DNA of 64,000 nt from Sesamum alatum. Lineage: Eukaryota > Streptophyta > Magnoliopsida > Lamiales > Pedaliaceae. The DNA is taken from positions 50,279,115-50,343,114 of the forward strand of contig JACGWO010000002.1 of assembly GCA_034509735.1 (NCBI GenBank), written 5' to 3'. Below the pieces are notes generated by a model. The model ran no database searches, had not been told where the DNA came from, and worked only from the letters and a program-made list of their open reading frames with translations. Of this stretch, positions 24,149 to 36,551 are shown piece after piece; position 1 is the stretch's first letter; each line of letters starts with the position of its first letter. The position numbers and the translations under genes were made by a program.

Positions 24149-25470
24149 ATTTGTTGTGTAAATCTTTAAGATGGGATTTCCCTAAGGCCTAAAGAAATCA
24201 AGAGAAATAGTGCAATAAAAAGAGGGGGAACTATTGCTACTTAAATACTTATCGTTCACGTGCACCGTGTTTTGAAGTGTAAATTTACCTTGATGGAGTT
24301 ATTTTTATTTTAGTCCCTGTGTTTTTAATTGATTTTTAAAATTATTTAATTTTTTTTTTCAATTTTATCATCTCGGTGAAATTTTGACCAACTTTTCAAT
24401 CAAGATATGGCCTTTGTAAAAAATATCCCTAAATATATTGCTAAAATATAAACAATTACAATATCATCCCCCTATTTTCTAAATCAATTTCAAGTTAATC
24501 TTTTATAACAGTTAGGAAATTATGACAGTGGAAATTTGATTATTTGAAAGTCATTATTATCGGTTGGAATTTGACCTTTTGCCAAACATACTTATAAATA
24601 TATGGTGAAATTAGGATGAAATGCACAAACCAAATTTGACAAAAGCAAGAAAAATCAGCAAGAGGTTTGCAAGTATTCAATGGCAATCAACTCAATTTTT
24701 TTCACCTATTTCATACAAACTAGTCATCAATCACGTATCATTTCAATCAATTACTGTTTATACGTTGATCATGTCTTCTTCAAGTTCAACCAACAACACG
24801 GCATCAATGTAGCAACGATAAAAAAAATACATAAGACATGTCATATATATACCATGCCAATATCACTAAAAGAAATATAACATTTAACCATGGCCAACTA
24901 TCATGGTTAAACATAAATAGCCGTAGTAAAAAGTCAATGACCACAGCCACGCAACAATTGTTGGCTGCAGTTTTTGCGAGTGTGGCTAATACATTTTAGC
25001 CATGACAAAAATAATTTTTATGGTGGATAAGTTAAGTTTGTGCATCGATTTTATTTAACCGCGGTTAATAATAGTTATTTACCATAATTTTTATTCATAG
25101 TCATTAAAATCATAGGCAATAGTAATTTTTTATTTCCAATATATATTCAATTTTGCCTAGCAACCTAAAAAAATATAAGATAATCTCATAACTTATACTA
25201 TGCAATAATATATACAAACCACAAATTTTTTTATTTATTTATTGATAAATATAAAGGAAAACTACAAGAATACCCTTTAGTTGGAAGAAAAATTGGCCAG
25301 AATTCCATCATAAGAACGAAATTGAAATATATAAAAAAAATTGAATGATTTTGAAAGATGATTAAAAATACAGGGACTAAAATGAAAATAATCCACCTAT
25401 ATGTGATATATGAAATGGGCAAAAAATCTCTCTGTGAGAAAAGAAATGTTTCTTATTTTTTTAAAAAAAA
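24149..25470. other. 5' flank of P450 copy 3 and transposon remnants
   Basis: Minus-strand TATTTAAG at about 24240-24247 and a perfect CACGTG at about 24258 form a candidate promoter for copy 3. A CACTA-like remnant (cactaaaagaaatataacat) begins at about 24864. No gene is seen in the rest. Confidence 0.45.
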
Positions 25471-26372
25471 TATGCAAAATATCCTCCCCTTAAATATTTT
25501 TTTTCAAACCCATCGAACAGCCCAACAGACTTGACCCTATTGGTCCATGAGTAATATATCAAGCCCATACCTATTTATTTTCACTACCGTGGCAGACCCA
25601 AAAACAAGCACAATCCAGCAAAGTGACTCAACATACAATAAGGATGACACATCATATGTATTTATAACATCATAAGGCACATCATATAAAAAAGTCCAAC
25701 AACAAACTCCTCCTAGGTCGCCTTCGTTCGATTTCAGCTAGTTCTATTTTACCTGTTGTGATCAGGTTGGACGGAGGCGATCTAGGAGGAGTTTGTTGGT
25801 GGAATTTTTTTATATGATGTGTGTTTTGATGTTATAAATACATATGATGTGTCTTCTTTGTTGTATGCCAAGTCATTTTGTTGGGGCAAAATGCTTTTTT
25901 GGTCCCGTAAGTTTAGGACATTATTTATTTTGGTACCACAACTTAGGTAGGTGGTTGTTTTAGTCCAATAGAACATGTTTTTCAGTGTTTTTTAGTCCCA
26001 TAAAATACGCTTTTAGTTTTTTTGGTCCAAAAAATGACATGATATTTTGGGAACAAAAAAACTAAAATTGGGACCAAAAAAACTGAAAAATGTGACATTT
26101 TGGGACCAAAAAAGTTGAAAAATGTGTTTTATGGGACTAAAACAACCACCTGCCTAAGTTGTGGTATCAAAACAAATAATGTCCTAATCTTACGGGACCA
26201 AAAAAGCATTTACCCCAATTTTGTTGGATTGTGCTTGTTTTAAGGTCTACCAAGGTAGTGAAAATAAATAGGCTATGAGCTTGATATATTGTTCATCGGT
26301 TAATAGGGTCAAGCCTGTTGGATTGGTCGACGGGTTTGAGAAAAAGTATTTAAGGGGATATCTGGCATATGT
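25471..26372. repeat. Large inverted repeat (foldback) with nested MITE
   Basis: The left arm is about 25471-25727. The right arm is about 25768-26372 and is lengthened by a 334-bp MITE. The arms pair over roughly 250 bp around a ~40-bp loop; 'aactcctcctaggtcgcc' in the left arm mirrors 'ggcgatctaggaggagtt' in the right. A transcript through it would fold into a long hairpin. Confidence 0.85.
25883..26216. mobile_element. MITE family A, copy 2 (inside the foldback)
   Basis: A 334-bp element with ends ggggcaaaatgc and the inverted gcatttacccc. It is flanked by cattttgtt and aattttgtt. The left arm of the foldback preserves the unoccupied site (a single cactttgct), so insertion came after the foldback formed. 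Confidence 0.8.
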
Positions 26373-27007
26373 TGCAACAGGTTATTATTAAATGTTGGTA
26401 CAAATGATCGTTTCTTGACAATGATGATTAGGGGAAATAATACAACAAATAATCCCCTTAATATTTAACGGACAAAACAACTAGTTTAGCCAAAAAATTG
26501 AATATTATATTTAAGTACAAAGTATGACAGTTCATAACATTTAACCCCTCAATATTTTAAAACATTACAATTTAGTTCAAAGGGCATTTTGGTTCGAAAA
26601 ATCGATCAAATTATAGTCAAACCTTTTATCAAGGGTATTTTCAGAATAACAGGTGATATCGATGGAGTTAAATGTAAGACAGACCAAATCTTAAGGAGGG
26701 TAAATATAATTTTTGATCTGATGAGAATGTATTTATAATAATGTGAAATCTAGTAATGCACCCTAATTTTAATTGAATTTTGCACGTCTCACTACTTTAA
26801 TAAACAAAGTGACAAGAAAAGATTCATATAATAAAGACAAAATTGAATATTGATTTCCACCAGAACTGTCCCCGCATATGAAAAGACGAAATGGAGAAAA
26901 GAAAATGTTCATATTTCAGTCAACAATGGCGTGCCTTTGCTTTAAATAGAGGATGATAGGCATTAATTTGTCATCTCAATCGTTTTTAAAGCTAATCCAT
27001 ACTAATA

Positions 27008-27763
27008 TCTATACTAATATATAAAAAAAAGAACTTTCACACCCGTAAATGATGGTTTATGACAACGCGACACTAATTTTTTGTTATAATGATAATGCCC
27101 CTAAAATTAGTTTTCTTTTCTTTTTATTTGAAATGTAATTTATTGGTTTATATATATATATATTTACAATAATTTTAAAGCGTGCTATATTATTTTCTAT
27201 GCACGCAGGGACGGCGTGCCACGACGGCTAGTATAAAGAAAAGACATTTCTTACTCACAATTGACGGTTTATGACACCGCAACACCAATTTTTTTTGTTA
27301 TGACAATAATCCTTAAAGTTAGTTTTCTTTTCTTTTCTTTCTTTCTTTCTTTTTTTTTTATATATGTAATGTGTCGGTTTATATATATATATATATATAT
27401 TTCTTATTTATATTTACATTCATTTTAAAACGTGTAATATTATTTTATATGCACGCAAGAACGGTGTGCCACGACGACTAGTACTGATATAAAAAGAAAA
27501 GGGCTTCCACACTCACAAATGGCGGTTAATGACACTGCTGCACCAAGTTTTTGTAAAGCCAAAAATGTCCTTGAATCAATAAAATAACTAACTTATTCAA
27601 CTTTCAAATTTTATATTAATTGATAAATTTATTTTCTTTTATTTCTTTATTTTTTTAGTGTAATGTGTTGGTTTCTATTTTTCTTTTCTTACTTATAATA
27701 TATTTTAAAATTAGAAAGATAATTTATTATATGCACGCAGGAACGACGTGCCACAACGACTAA
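27008..27763 (+). mobile_element. Three head-to-tail Helitron units
   Basis: A 5' end TCTATACTAATATA begins at 27008. Three 3' ends follow, each with a GC-rich hairpin (gcacgcagggacggcgtgc type) and then ccacgacggCTAG, ccacgacgaCTAG and ccacaacgaCTAA at 27231, 27481 and 27763. Units of about 224, 250 and 282 bp thus lie in tandem. CTRR ends preceded by a hairpin and followed by T are Helitron features. No RepHel ORF is present. Confidence 0.75.
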
Positions 27764-29505
27764 TAAATTTTAAAGTAAAGAGACATTCAAAATTAGAGTC
27801 AAGCATTCAACCTTTGAAAGAAGTATTTGCATTGGAAGTTTTGATGTAAAATAAAAGGAAAATCGTACTTTTCGTCCTATATAATAGGGTCATTTTCAAT
27901 TTAGTCTCATATGTTACACCTTTTTCTGATTGAGTCCTATATATTTAGAAAAATTCTCAATATTAGTCCCACGTGAATTTTTCGTTAAAATTGGATGAAA
28001 AAGTCACGTGCCCGTTAGTAAATGCATGCGATGTTGTGTTTTTGTGGGAAAAGGCGTCTTTATTAGGGGAAAATGGGACCCAAAATATTGATTTTGCAAG
28101 CTGCACGGAGGCCATGTCAACGGAGAGTAGAAGAAGTTGGGTGAATGAAGAAGGGCAAATTATATTTTGGATTAAATATAATTTTCGTCATGTATCTTTT
28201 GTATTTTGGCATTTTAGACCTTTATCTTTTTAGGGTAGCAAATAGGTCTTGTAATATTTAAATTTTTCGCAATTTTGGTCCTTCGATCGTTGGAGTTTGC
28301 AAATATTGCCGGCAATTTTTTTAATTTGGGGTTTTTTTTCCCATTGATCAATTTAATGGACCAAAATCACAAAAAATTATAAGTTACAGGACCTATTTAC
28401 TACATTAAAATGATAAAGGACTAAAACACCAAAATATAAAAGATATAAGACGAATATTTGATTCCATGTTGGCAGTAATTTGACCAATGGGAACAAAAGC
28501 CCCAAAATTAAAAAAAAATTCCTGTAACATTTGCAAACTCCAGTGATTGAAGGATCAAAATCACAAAAAATTAAAAAGTTACAGGACCTATTTTGGTCCT
28601 AAAATTGGGGGGGGGGGAAAAAGGACATATGGGATGTAATGTTTGAATTTCCCACAATATGGGACCAAAATTATAAACGAGTTCACTTATGGGACCAAAA
28701 ATATAATTTACATCAATGAAGAACTCACATATTATTGTAGGAGGAGGTCGTATTTGAGGACTTCATGGACATACAATAATCTAGGTAGATGATCTTACAA
28801 TTGTGGGGACATTGTAAGTGGGTGTGATTTATTTGTTTGGCAAAATCCACCAATGGTTGCAAAGAAAAGTGAAGAGCATGGAAGAAGAAATGGAAAAGTT
28901 TCAAGGAGTTATTACAATATTGCAATGGTTTATGCATTGATGAAATCTTGGATAATTTTCTTTTGGGATAACTACACTCTCATTCCCTGAAGTTTGATGT
29001 AATTACACGTAGAACCCCTGTAGTTTAAAAAATTACATCTAATATCCTTAGGGTTTGCTTCTGTCTAACAAATAGGTCCCCCGTTTGTCAAATTCACCGA
29101 ATTTTGTTGATATTAACAAAAAAACTGAATGAAAATCGATATTTACCCTCGATTAACTTATTAATAACTTATTGCATATCAAACAAGTTTTTTATAACTA
29201 AACTAATAATATAACAGACAAAATATATATATATATATATATATAACTAATAAATAGAAAATAACAGATAAAAAAATGAGAAGACCAAAAGTATGATTTT
29301 CAATTATATAAAGATATAGATAAATTGATACACCATAATTAGAGTGTGGGTTTGTGCACGTCTCATAACATTAATCCAATAAATATAAAATTACACAATG
29401 AATATTCATTCTTTCTATTAAACCATACCACACAAATAACCACAAAATAAATGTCAAAACTTATTACCATGCGGGCATTTCCAGAAAAGAAATCGAACAT
29501 CATCA
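27764..29505. other. Gene-free DNA with foldback remnants
   Basis: About 27860-28715 is a foldback-type element whose two ends carry 'gtcctatataatagggtcat' and the inverted 'tgggaccaaaaatataattt' signatures. About 28965-29200 is a single-ended MITE remnant, and a (TA)n run lies at about 29226-29246. From about 29245 the sequence is the 3' flank of P450 copy 4. No gene is seen. Confidence 0.45.
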
Positions 29506-32024
29506 TCAAACAACATATTTTACCCTAAGTCTTGGAATCATAAACAATGGTTTTTCCCTCTTCAATGCTGCATCAAAGACATCCGCCGTGTCAAGATTCA
29601 TAGGATTTTGACCATCAGGTAGACTCCAATCAAAGTAATGGATTAAACATGCAGCCATCAACTGAATATTTTTGAATCCCATTTGAAATCCAGGACAAAT
29701 TTTTCGTCCTGAGCTGAAAGGTATAAACTCAAAATGATTTCCCTTGAAATCAATTTTCGAGTGGAGAAACCTGTCAGGTTTAAAACTTGTGGCGTCCTCC
29801 CAGTTTCCAGGATCCAGGTGAATAGCCCAGGCATTCACCAGCACTACGCTATCCTTGGGGATTGTGTAATCATTCAGGACACACTTTTCCAAGGTCCGAT
29901 GGGGTAGTAGAAGTGGCCCTGGAATGTGGAGTCTCAGTGTTTCCTTTACACAGGCCTGGAAATATTCACATGTCGAGAGAATTGAGTCATTGATCATGAC
30001 ATTTTTCGTTCCAATGGCTTGTGCGATTTCTTGACGAACCCTGGATAAAATATATTGGTTTCGCATCAGTTCTACTATTAGCCATACCGTTGTTACCAAT
30101 GTTGATTCGGTTCCAGCAACCAATAGTGCCTACATATATGTATGAAACAATCCTCATGATTATTAATTTATAAGGTTAATCACCCCAAAAAAATGTTGAA
30201 ATTTAGTAGAATTATAGTTAATATCCCTCTATTTTATAATTAAACAGGCGTTCATGTATATACATACTAGAAATCGTGGCACGCAGTACTTGTGTGCATA
30301 AGTTTTACTAAAACTTTTATTTTATTGAATCTTATAACTTATTCCAGCATCTTAAACTTTATTATTGAATCTCATACGTTTTATCATTGCATCTTAAAAA
30401 CTGTTTGATAATTTTTTCTAATGCATTAATTATCAATACAGTATTGTACTCAAAATTAAATTAAAAATTAAAACTTTATAGAATATTTGTTACATACAAC
30501 ACAAATACCAATATGTTATTTTTATTTCAATTAACAATAAATTTAAATAAAACGGGAGTTAATTTAATTTTTGAGTATATGTAATTAATTGCATGGAGTT
30601 AATTTTCCAAATGAACATAATTGAATAGAGTTGGGAAGTTGAAGGACATTTTTAGTATTACCATAATTTGGTATAACGGTATAAAAACTTTCACTTTGTA
30701 TCTATAAAACTCTTTCTCTTTATAATAGTATAGATGCAACAACCCTAGTGGAATGATCATGTTGTTCACCAGAGTTCACTTACACCGGCGAGAAGGGTGA
30801 ACCCCAACGAAAAAAGGACAGAAATCGCGAAAATTAAAAAAGGATGCAGGACCAAAATGTTACTCTAGAAAGTTAAAGTACAAAAATACTGGCAGAAGTG
30901 AGCCAATAGGAACAAAAGTCCCAATTTTAAAATGTCACGTGAGAGGCACATGTAATTTTTCCGGCGAGAAGGATATATTTCGCTGAAAAAAAAACTAAAA
31001 TCACGAAAATTAAAAAGATGTAAGACCAAAATGTTACCGTAAAAGGTTAAATGACGAAAATGCATTTACGCCTTTATCATCTATGTAAAGTTGTTGTAAT
31101 TAATCCTAACTTATTAGCAATATATTCATTGAGATTTAGTGATTATATATAGAGAAAGGAAGTGGATCAAACCATTAATACGAAGCATATATGGTCGTCA
31201 GAAAACGCATTTTGGACAAGAACATCTAAGAAATCTCGAGCATTATGATCAATACTTCCATTTCTTGACCTTCTCTCCTTGAGAATATCTTCCCACACAC
31301 ACATCACCTTCTGCTGCAAAATCTCTCCCCTTCTTTTAGTCCAAAAATCAACCCTTTTCAGAACTGGAAATATATCAACCAGCCCAGGTGACGCAGCCAT
31401 CCCCACAAATTCTTTCACCAAATCCATCACTATTCCCTCGTTTCCACAGCTCCCATACCCAAGCAGGTTTCTTGAAGCTAAAACATTACCAAAAATATTG
31501 CAAACCGTCGAGTTTAGTACATCATCAACCTTAACTACTTGGCCTTGTTTCTCAACCAAATACTCCATCATCTCTACCACTACCTTTTGCTTCATTACTT
31601 TGCCTTTTGACTCAACTTCTCTTAAAGAGGAGAAGAGATCATTCATGGTGGAATGTGTGGATTTCCACGTACCGTTGGATGATTGTATTGCTCCGGGGAT
31701 TGCATAACTTAGTGACGGTAAGTACCTACCGGAGAAAACCCGGTCGTGAGTTTTGAGAATAGCCTTGGCTGTGGCTGATGATGATGCAACTACTACGAGT
31801 CGGCCACCAAGCCTTATGGAGATGAGAGGACCGTAGATTTTAGCAAGGTTATGGAGGGCAAGATGGGGTTTGTTTCTGAGTTGGGAAATGTTGGACAAGA
31901 GTTGCCATGCATTAGGGCCAGGTGGAAGCTTTGCTGATGCTTCAAATAGCAAATGCTTTAAGGCACTGATCATGAAGATGAAGAAAAGAGGCTGTAGAAA
32001 GAGAAGCGCGGCCAGTTGCATCAT
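29506..32024 (-). CDS. Cytochrome P450 copy 4, CYP80/CYP76-like, intact
   Basis: Exon 1 32024-31173 and exon 2 30129-29506 join across a 1043-bp phase-0 intron (31172-30130) to give 491 aa. The N-terminal anchor, LPPGP hinge, I-helix AGTEST, KETLR, FKPDRF and heme loop FSSGRKICPG (Cys429) are all present. Exon 1 encodes exactly the same residues as copy 1, while exon 2 lacks the copy-1 defects. The intron holds a 468-bp Helitron and a MITE fragment. Expected role: ER-anchored, NADPH-P450-reductase-dependent oxidation of a specialised metabolite; the closest recognisable pattern is CYP80-type, with an unknown substrate. As in all five copies the C-helix Arg is absent (W120, His at +4) and the heme-loop Arg is Lys. 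Confidence 0.92.
30267..30734 (-). mobile_element. Non-autonomous Helitron in intron of P450 copy 4
   Basis: The minus strand begins TCTATACTATTATAAAG and ends with a hairpin then CCACGATTTCTAG. It is inserted between A and T of the host sequence. Copy 1 keeps the empty site (catatgcagc, about 2622) in the homologous intron, so both borders of this 468-bp element are exact. Confidence 0.88.
30767..31075. mobile_element. Truncated MITE related to 476-898
   Basis: It shares the 'accggcgagaagg' and 'cgaaaattaaaaa' blocks and the terminal 'gaaaatgcattta' end with the element at 476-898, but lacks its left end. It abuts the border of the segmental duplication at 31080. Confidence 0.6.
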
Positions 32025-34831
32025 ATTTGTTGTATAAATCTTTAAGATGGGATTTTCTCAAAGGCCTAAAGAAATCAAGAGCAAGAGTGCAATAAAAAGA
32101 GGGAGAATTATTAGTAGCAATTAAATACTTCTACTTCATGTGCACTGTGCTTAATTTTAAGGGTAAATTAATTCACCTATAAATGCTGAGGCATGTTAAT
32201 TTGCAGAGCTTGAAAAATATATTTTCAAGGTTTTAATTCTTCAATAATAGACATTATTAATTTATTTTCTTTATGAGGAGTAAAAAATAATAAAAAAATA
32301 ATAATTTGTTTATGAAAAAAATTATAATTTTCGTCCTGTAATTTTGGAGGTGATAATTCTGGTCTTGCACGAATTGATTATCACAATCTAGTTATATAAC
32401 TTTGAAAATTTGAAATTTTTGACCCCATCTAGCCGGAAGTCCCATTGTAAAGGTCTTGTGCCCGGTACATGTGTATTTCCAGCAAAAAAAAAAAAAAAAA
32501 AAACTAAAATTATCAAAATTTTCAAAATTTCGAGCAAATCATATAGGAACAAATTACCACTCAAAAGTTACAGGGCAAAAATTACAATTTTTCCTAATTA
32601 TAATCATTTCCTAGTTATTTTTATAAACTTGAAAAAGAAATATTACATTTCTTGCATGTAAAACAATCTACATTAGTCTTCTCCGTTTCTCATTTCCTTT
32701 CCTCTTTCAGAATCAAACAGAGTCTTAGTTGAAAACAAACACTTTTGAAGAAGACTGAAAGAGAAGTCGAAACCGAAATTAATGGAGAAAGCAGAACACA
32801 ATAGAGAGCATGGGGAAAGTCGAGTTAGACTTTTAGGCTTGGTTTGATTTGTGTGATTATGTACTATAAGATTGTATATCATACATAATCTCATATTTAT
32901 TTTAGAGTAAATTATATTTATTTCCTATGAGGTTTGACATAATTACAAATACTCTCTCGTTGTTTGAAAAATTATAAATACCTCCCATGAGATTTGTAAT
33001 TTCTAACCAAATGCTTGAAATTGGCTATTTTGCCCTTGAATTTTTCTTAAAATTATAGAAAAATCAGCCGAGATAAATTGCATTATTGCTTATTTGTGTA
33101 AAAAAGCTTAAGAAACATCTCCCTGCGTATCGTAGTCCAAAAAAAGTTTAAAAATTAAATAAAAAAATAATTCAGTGCATAAGGGCATTTTGGTCAGTTT
33201 ATTCATAAAAATGAATGGAAATGAGTTATTTGTTAGACAGTTACAAACCTCAGGAGGGTATTTGTAATTTTTCAAACAACGAGGGGGTATTTGTAATTAT
33301 GCCAAACTTCAGGGAAGGTAATTGTAATTTACCCTTTACTTTATGAAATTAGAGCTCGGTACTAATATCGGCTCGGTCTTACTAATCATAATTTATAAAA
33401 TAGTGTATCCCACCTCCTCGATTAGTGAAGGTAGGATTAAAAAACTTTTTTCCTTAAATGCCCTCCCACTTTCTCCCCTTCCTTAATTAAATACACGCAT
33501 GCTTAAAAGAATGTATTTCAAATTATAATGATTTAATAATAAAATATAAAAGAAAAAATATTTCTTCATTTTTTTGGGACTTTTGAAAATACTTAAGTTT
33601 TGATTAGTTATTTATAAATTCTAAAAAGTAGAATTTTCGGATACTTTTATAATTTTTGTTTATAAAAAATCAAACTTTCGCTCTTTTTATTTAGTGAATG
33701 TCTATTTTGAACTTGTGCTTCACACGAAGAAACGAAAATATTCCACAAAAAATATTATTTTAAAATTATATTTCAATAAATATTAAGAGTTTTTTTATAT
33801 AATTATTCACAAGGATTAATATTAAATAAAAATAACTAAAAAAAATATTCTTAAGGGTCTTTATATTTAATTATATTTTGTAATCCCTTCAATCAGATAA
33901 TAAATTAAGAAGAAAAAAATAGGTTGAAAATTTTAAAATTGCTACATCTTTTATTCCATTTAATATATACACACTATATGTATAAAAATGACATCATCAC
34001 AAAATTTTATATATATGATGTATATATATTAACTCCACTACAAAGATACATATCAAGACTTACGTCTACACTCTGCAGCAAAGCTAATGCCTCGTTCAAC
34101 ATAGGTTGATGTAATCCGCCTCTCTCTCTCTCTCTCATTTTTATTTTGTTTTTTAAAGCACAAAGTTACGATGGGTTAAAAGTCCCACGTCGACTGATTT
34201 TTCTATAATTTTTTAACTCTATCTTTTAATATTTTAAAAAATATAGAAAATTGTAAAAACATTTTGACAATGCAAAATTTCTTTTTTACCCTTCTAGTCC
34301 ATAAGAAAAATTAAATTTTTTTAAAAATAAGTAAAATTATAATTCGTAGCCCAAGGACATTTTGACTACTTTATCATAAAAAGTGGATGAAAACTCAACA
34401 AAGACTAATAAAACAAACGAGTTGTTGGACGGACTTTAAAATCAAGGAAATATTAATAATTTATCAAATAACGAAAATATATTTATAAGTATGTCAAATT
34501 TTAAAAAAAACTTGTTGTAATTTATCTTTATTATTTCAGATGTTGAAAATTGGCAATTTGCATAGCTACAGAGAGTTGATGGCTTTTTGTATCTAATAAT
34601 GTGTCCTTTTTTTTTCTTTTTTTTTTTCCTCTTTGAGCTCCAAGCTAATCGTGTATTAGCTACGGGTACTTAAGTTAGTGAAAAATGCAATTTCAGTCCT
34701 ATAAGTTAGGGGGTGATTTTTGTTGTCTTATGTGAATTAATTTTCGCAATTTAGTAATGTAATTTTAAAATTTTGGCAATGTTCGTCATTTTCGGATAAT
34801 TCGACTGGAAAATTGTATGTGGTTTGTACAT
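31080..34831. repeat. Segmental duplicate, unit 2 (almost identical to 3086-6841)
   Basis: Carries exon 1 and upstream DNA of P450 copy 4, including the promoter TATA (32120-32127) and the MITE at 32905-33334. It is 3752 bp long. See unit 1 for the pattern of differences. Confidence 0.9.
32905..33334. mobile_element. Foldback MITE family B, copy in segmental duplicate
   Basis: A 430-bp element equivalent to 4913-5342. It was duplicated with the block and is not an independent insertion. Confidence 0.7.
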
Positions 34832-36238
34832 TTCAAAACTTTTTTGGGGGAAAGTGTAATTATACATTTTCAGAGGAGGTAGTGTAATTAATCCAAAAAA
34901 ATTTTTGCATAATTTTTAAAAAATGCGAAAAATATCCCATTAGCTCATGATGCACAACATCACGCACTTTGTCCGCGATTTTGCTTAATTTTTAACTATA
35001 AAATCACTTCTATATCCAAGCTTGCAATTTGCCGTGCTTTTGTAATTTGTTCAAATATATATAGAACGGATCAATAATACAAGTAACCAACTTTCGGAGT
35101 ATTTTTATTTGTATTCTTACTTTTTGCATATTATTGTTGAAGATTCAAAATTAATTTATAAATTCATTAGAAGTAATTTAAAACTATTGTATTAATGGAA
35201 ACTAGCCCAAAAAGGAGAAAAATGGTTAATTGATAAAACAATAAAAAAGTAATAGTTTTCCTCACAACGAGGAAAAGTATTTAAACTTTATTTCCTTCGA
35301 ATCATACCCAATAATATTTTCTCCCATGTAAAACAAATTGTATTTGTCTTTTTCGTTTCACTTTCCTTTTTCTCTTATCGAATCAAACAAGTTTAGTTAA
35401 AAACAAACACTAATGAGTGATACAGAATGAGAAATCGAAAACAAAACTAATACAAGAAACCAAAAGTAAAAGGGAAGAATGAAAGAGATCGAACACTTAA
35501 ATTAAGAGGAAAAAATAAGTTGAAAATGGAAAATTTAACTTATGACAAAGAAAATAAAGGAGAAAAAAGAAAGAGACGTTGGGAGAAAGCATATCCAACT
35601 TAAGCTTACGTAGTTAACTCCACTACAAAGACACATACCAAGACTTAAAGTCTATATCAAGATCCACAATGAATTAGATTGGATTGGGCCTATTCGTATC
35701 GAATTCGTGCAACAAAAAATGCATTGGTTCTGCCTAGGCCTAGTCAGACCAGACTAGTCCTGAATCGATCTCAAATATCAATACTTGAGGCTAGACCAGC
35801 CCAACCTAGTGGCACAAGTCCAGGCGCGATCTTAGACCAGGCTAATGAGTCGGCCCAATTGGGTCAAATATTTTTAATAATGCATCACATGTAATTCTTT
35901 TTTTTTTTTTTTCTAAGTTGACTATACTAGTTTGTTGTTTTTAATATTTGAAATTTTAATCTTTATTGTTTGCTTCCAAAGTTTTAGTATATTAATTAAT
36001 ATTATTTGTTTATTTTTTTCAAAGTTTTATTTTAAGTTCGTTTTGACTTGTTATTATCTAAGTTTATTATTATAAACTTGTTAGTCAAATTATTATTTAA
36101 ATCCATTATGTAGTTTTAACTAATACCTTTTCTAGTTATAAATTTTTGTTTGATTTCATTTATTATTTATTTTTTTAATAAAAAAATTAAAAACTTAAAT
36201 AATTATTCAAAAGGGATATCTGTTTCATAAAAATGAAA
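34832..36238. other. Upstream flank of P450 copy 4, paralogous to 46.7-48.0 kb
   Basis: From about 35020 to 36230 the sequence is a diverged relative of about 46770-47990 upstream of copy 5 (shared 'tcaatacttgag', 'gtcggcccaattggg' and 'cttaagcttacgtagttaac' segments). Its continuation is at 41123-41400, split by the Mutator-like element. No gene is seen. Confidence 0.6.
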
Positions 36239-36431
36239 GAGTAAATTGCGGACACCCCCCCCAACGTATGCGGCGATTTGCACGTTGCTCCCCAACCTTT
36301 TTTTTTTTACACCTAACCTCCCATCCTTTGCAAATTTTTGCAAGTTCCTTTTTTTTCAAATTTCAGGCGAGTTGGAGGGTGTATTCCGGCTGGGTGAAAC
36401 GCACGCGCCAAATGCTGAATAATTAAAGGGC
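36239..36431 (+). repeat. MULE left terminal inverted repeat
   Basis: About 193 bp, inverted relative to 40931-41122. It contains a C-run near 36254 and a T-run near 36300 that differ slightly in length between the arms. Confidence 0.9.
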
Positions 36432-36551
36432 CTTTTACGTAATTTCACCCCCTTTTCCCCCCAAAGCAACTGGTTATAAGACAAGCCCCAAAATCATTTG
36501 CCCTAATTTGGTTTTCAGATTGTGAAGAAGAGAAAGGAGGAAGCTTGCAAA

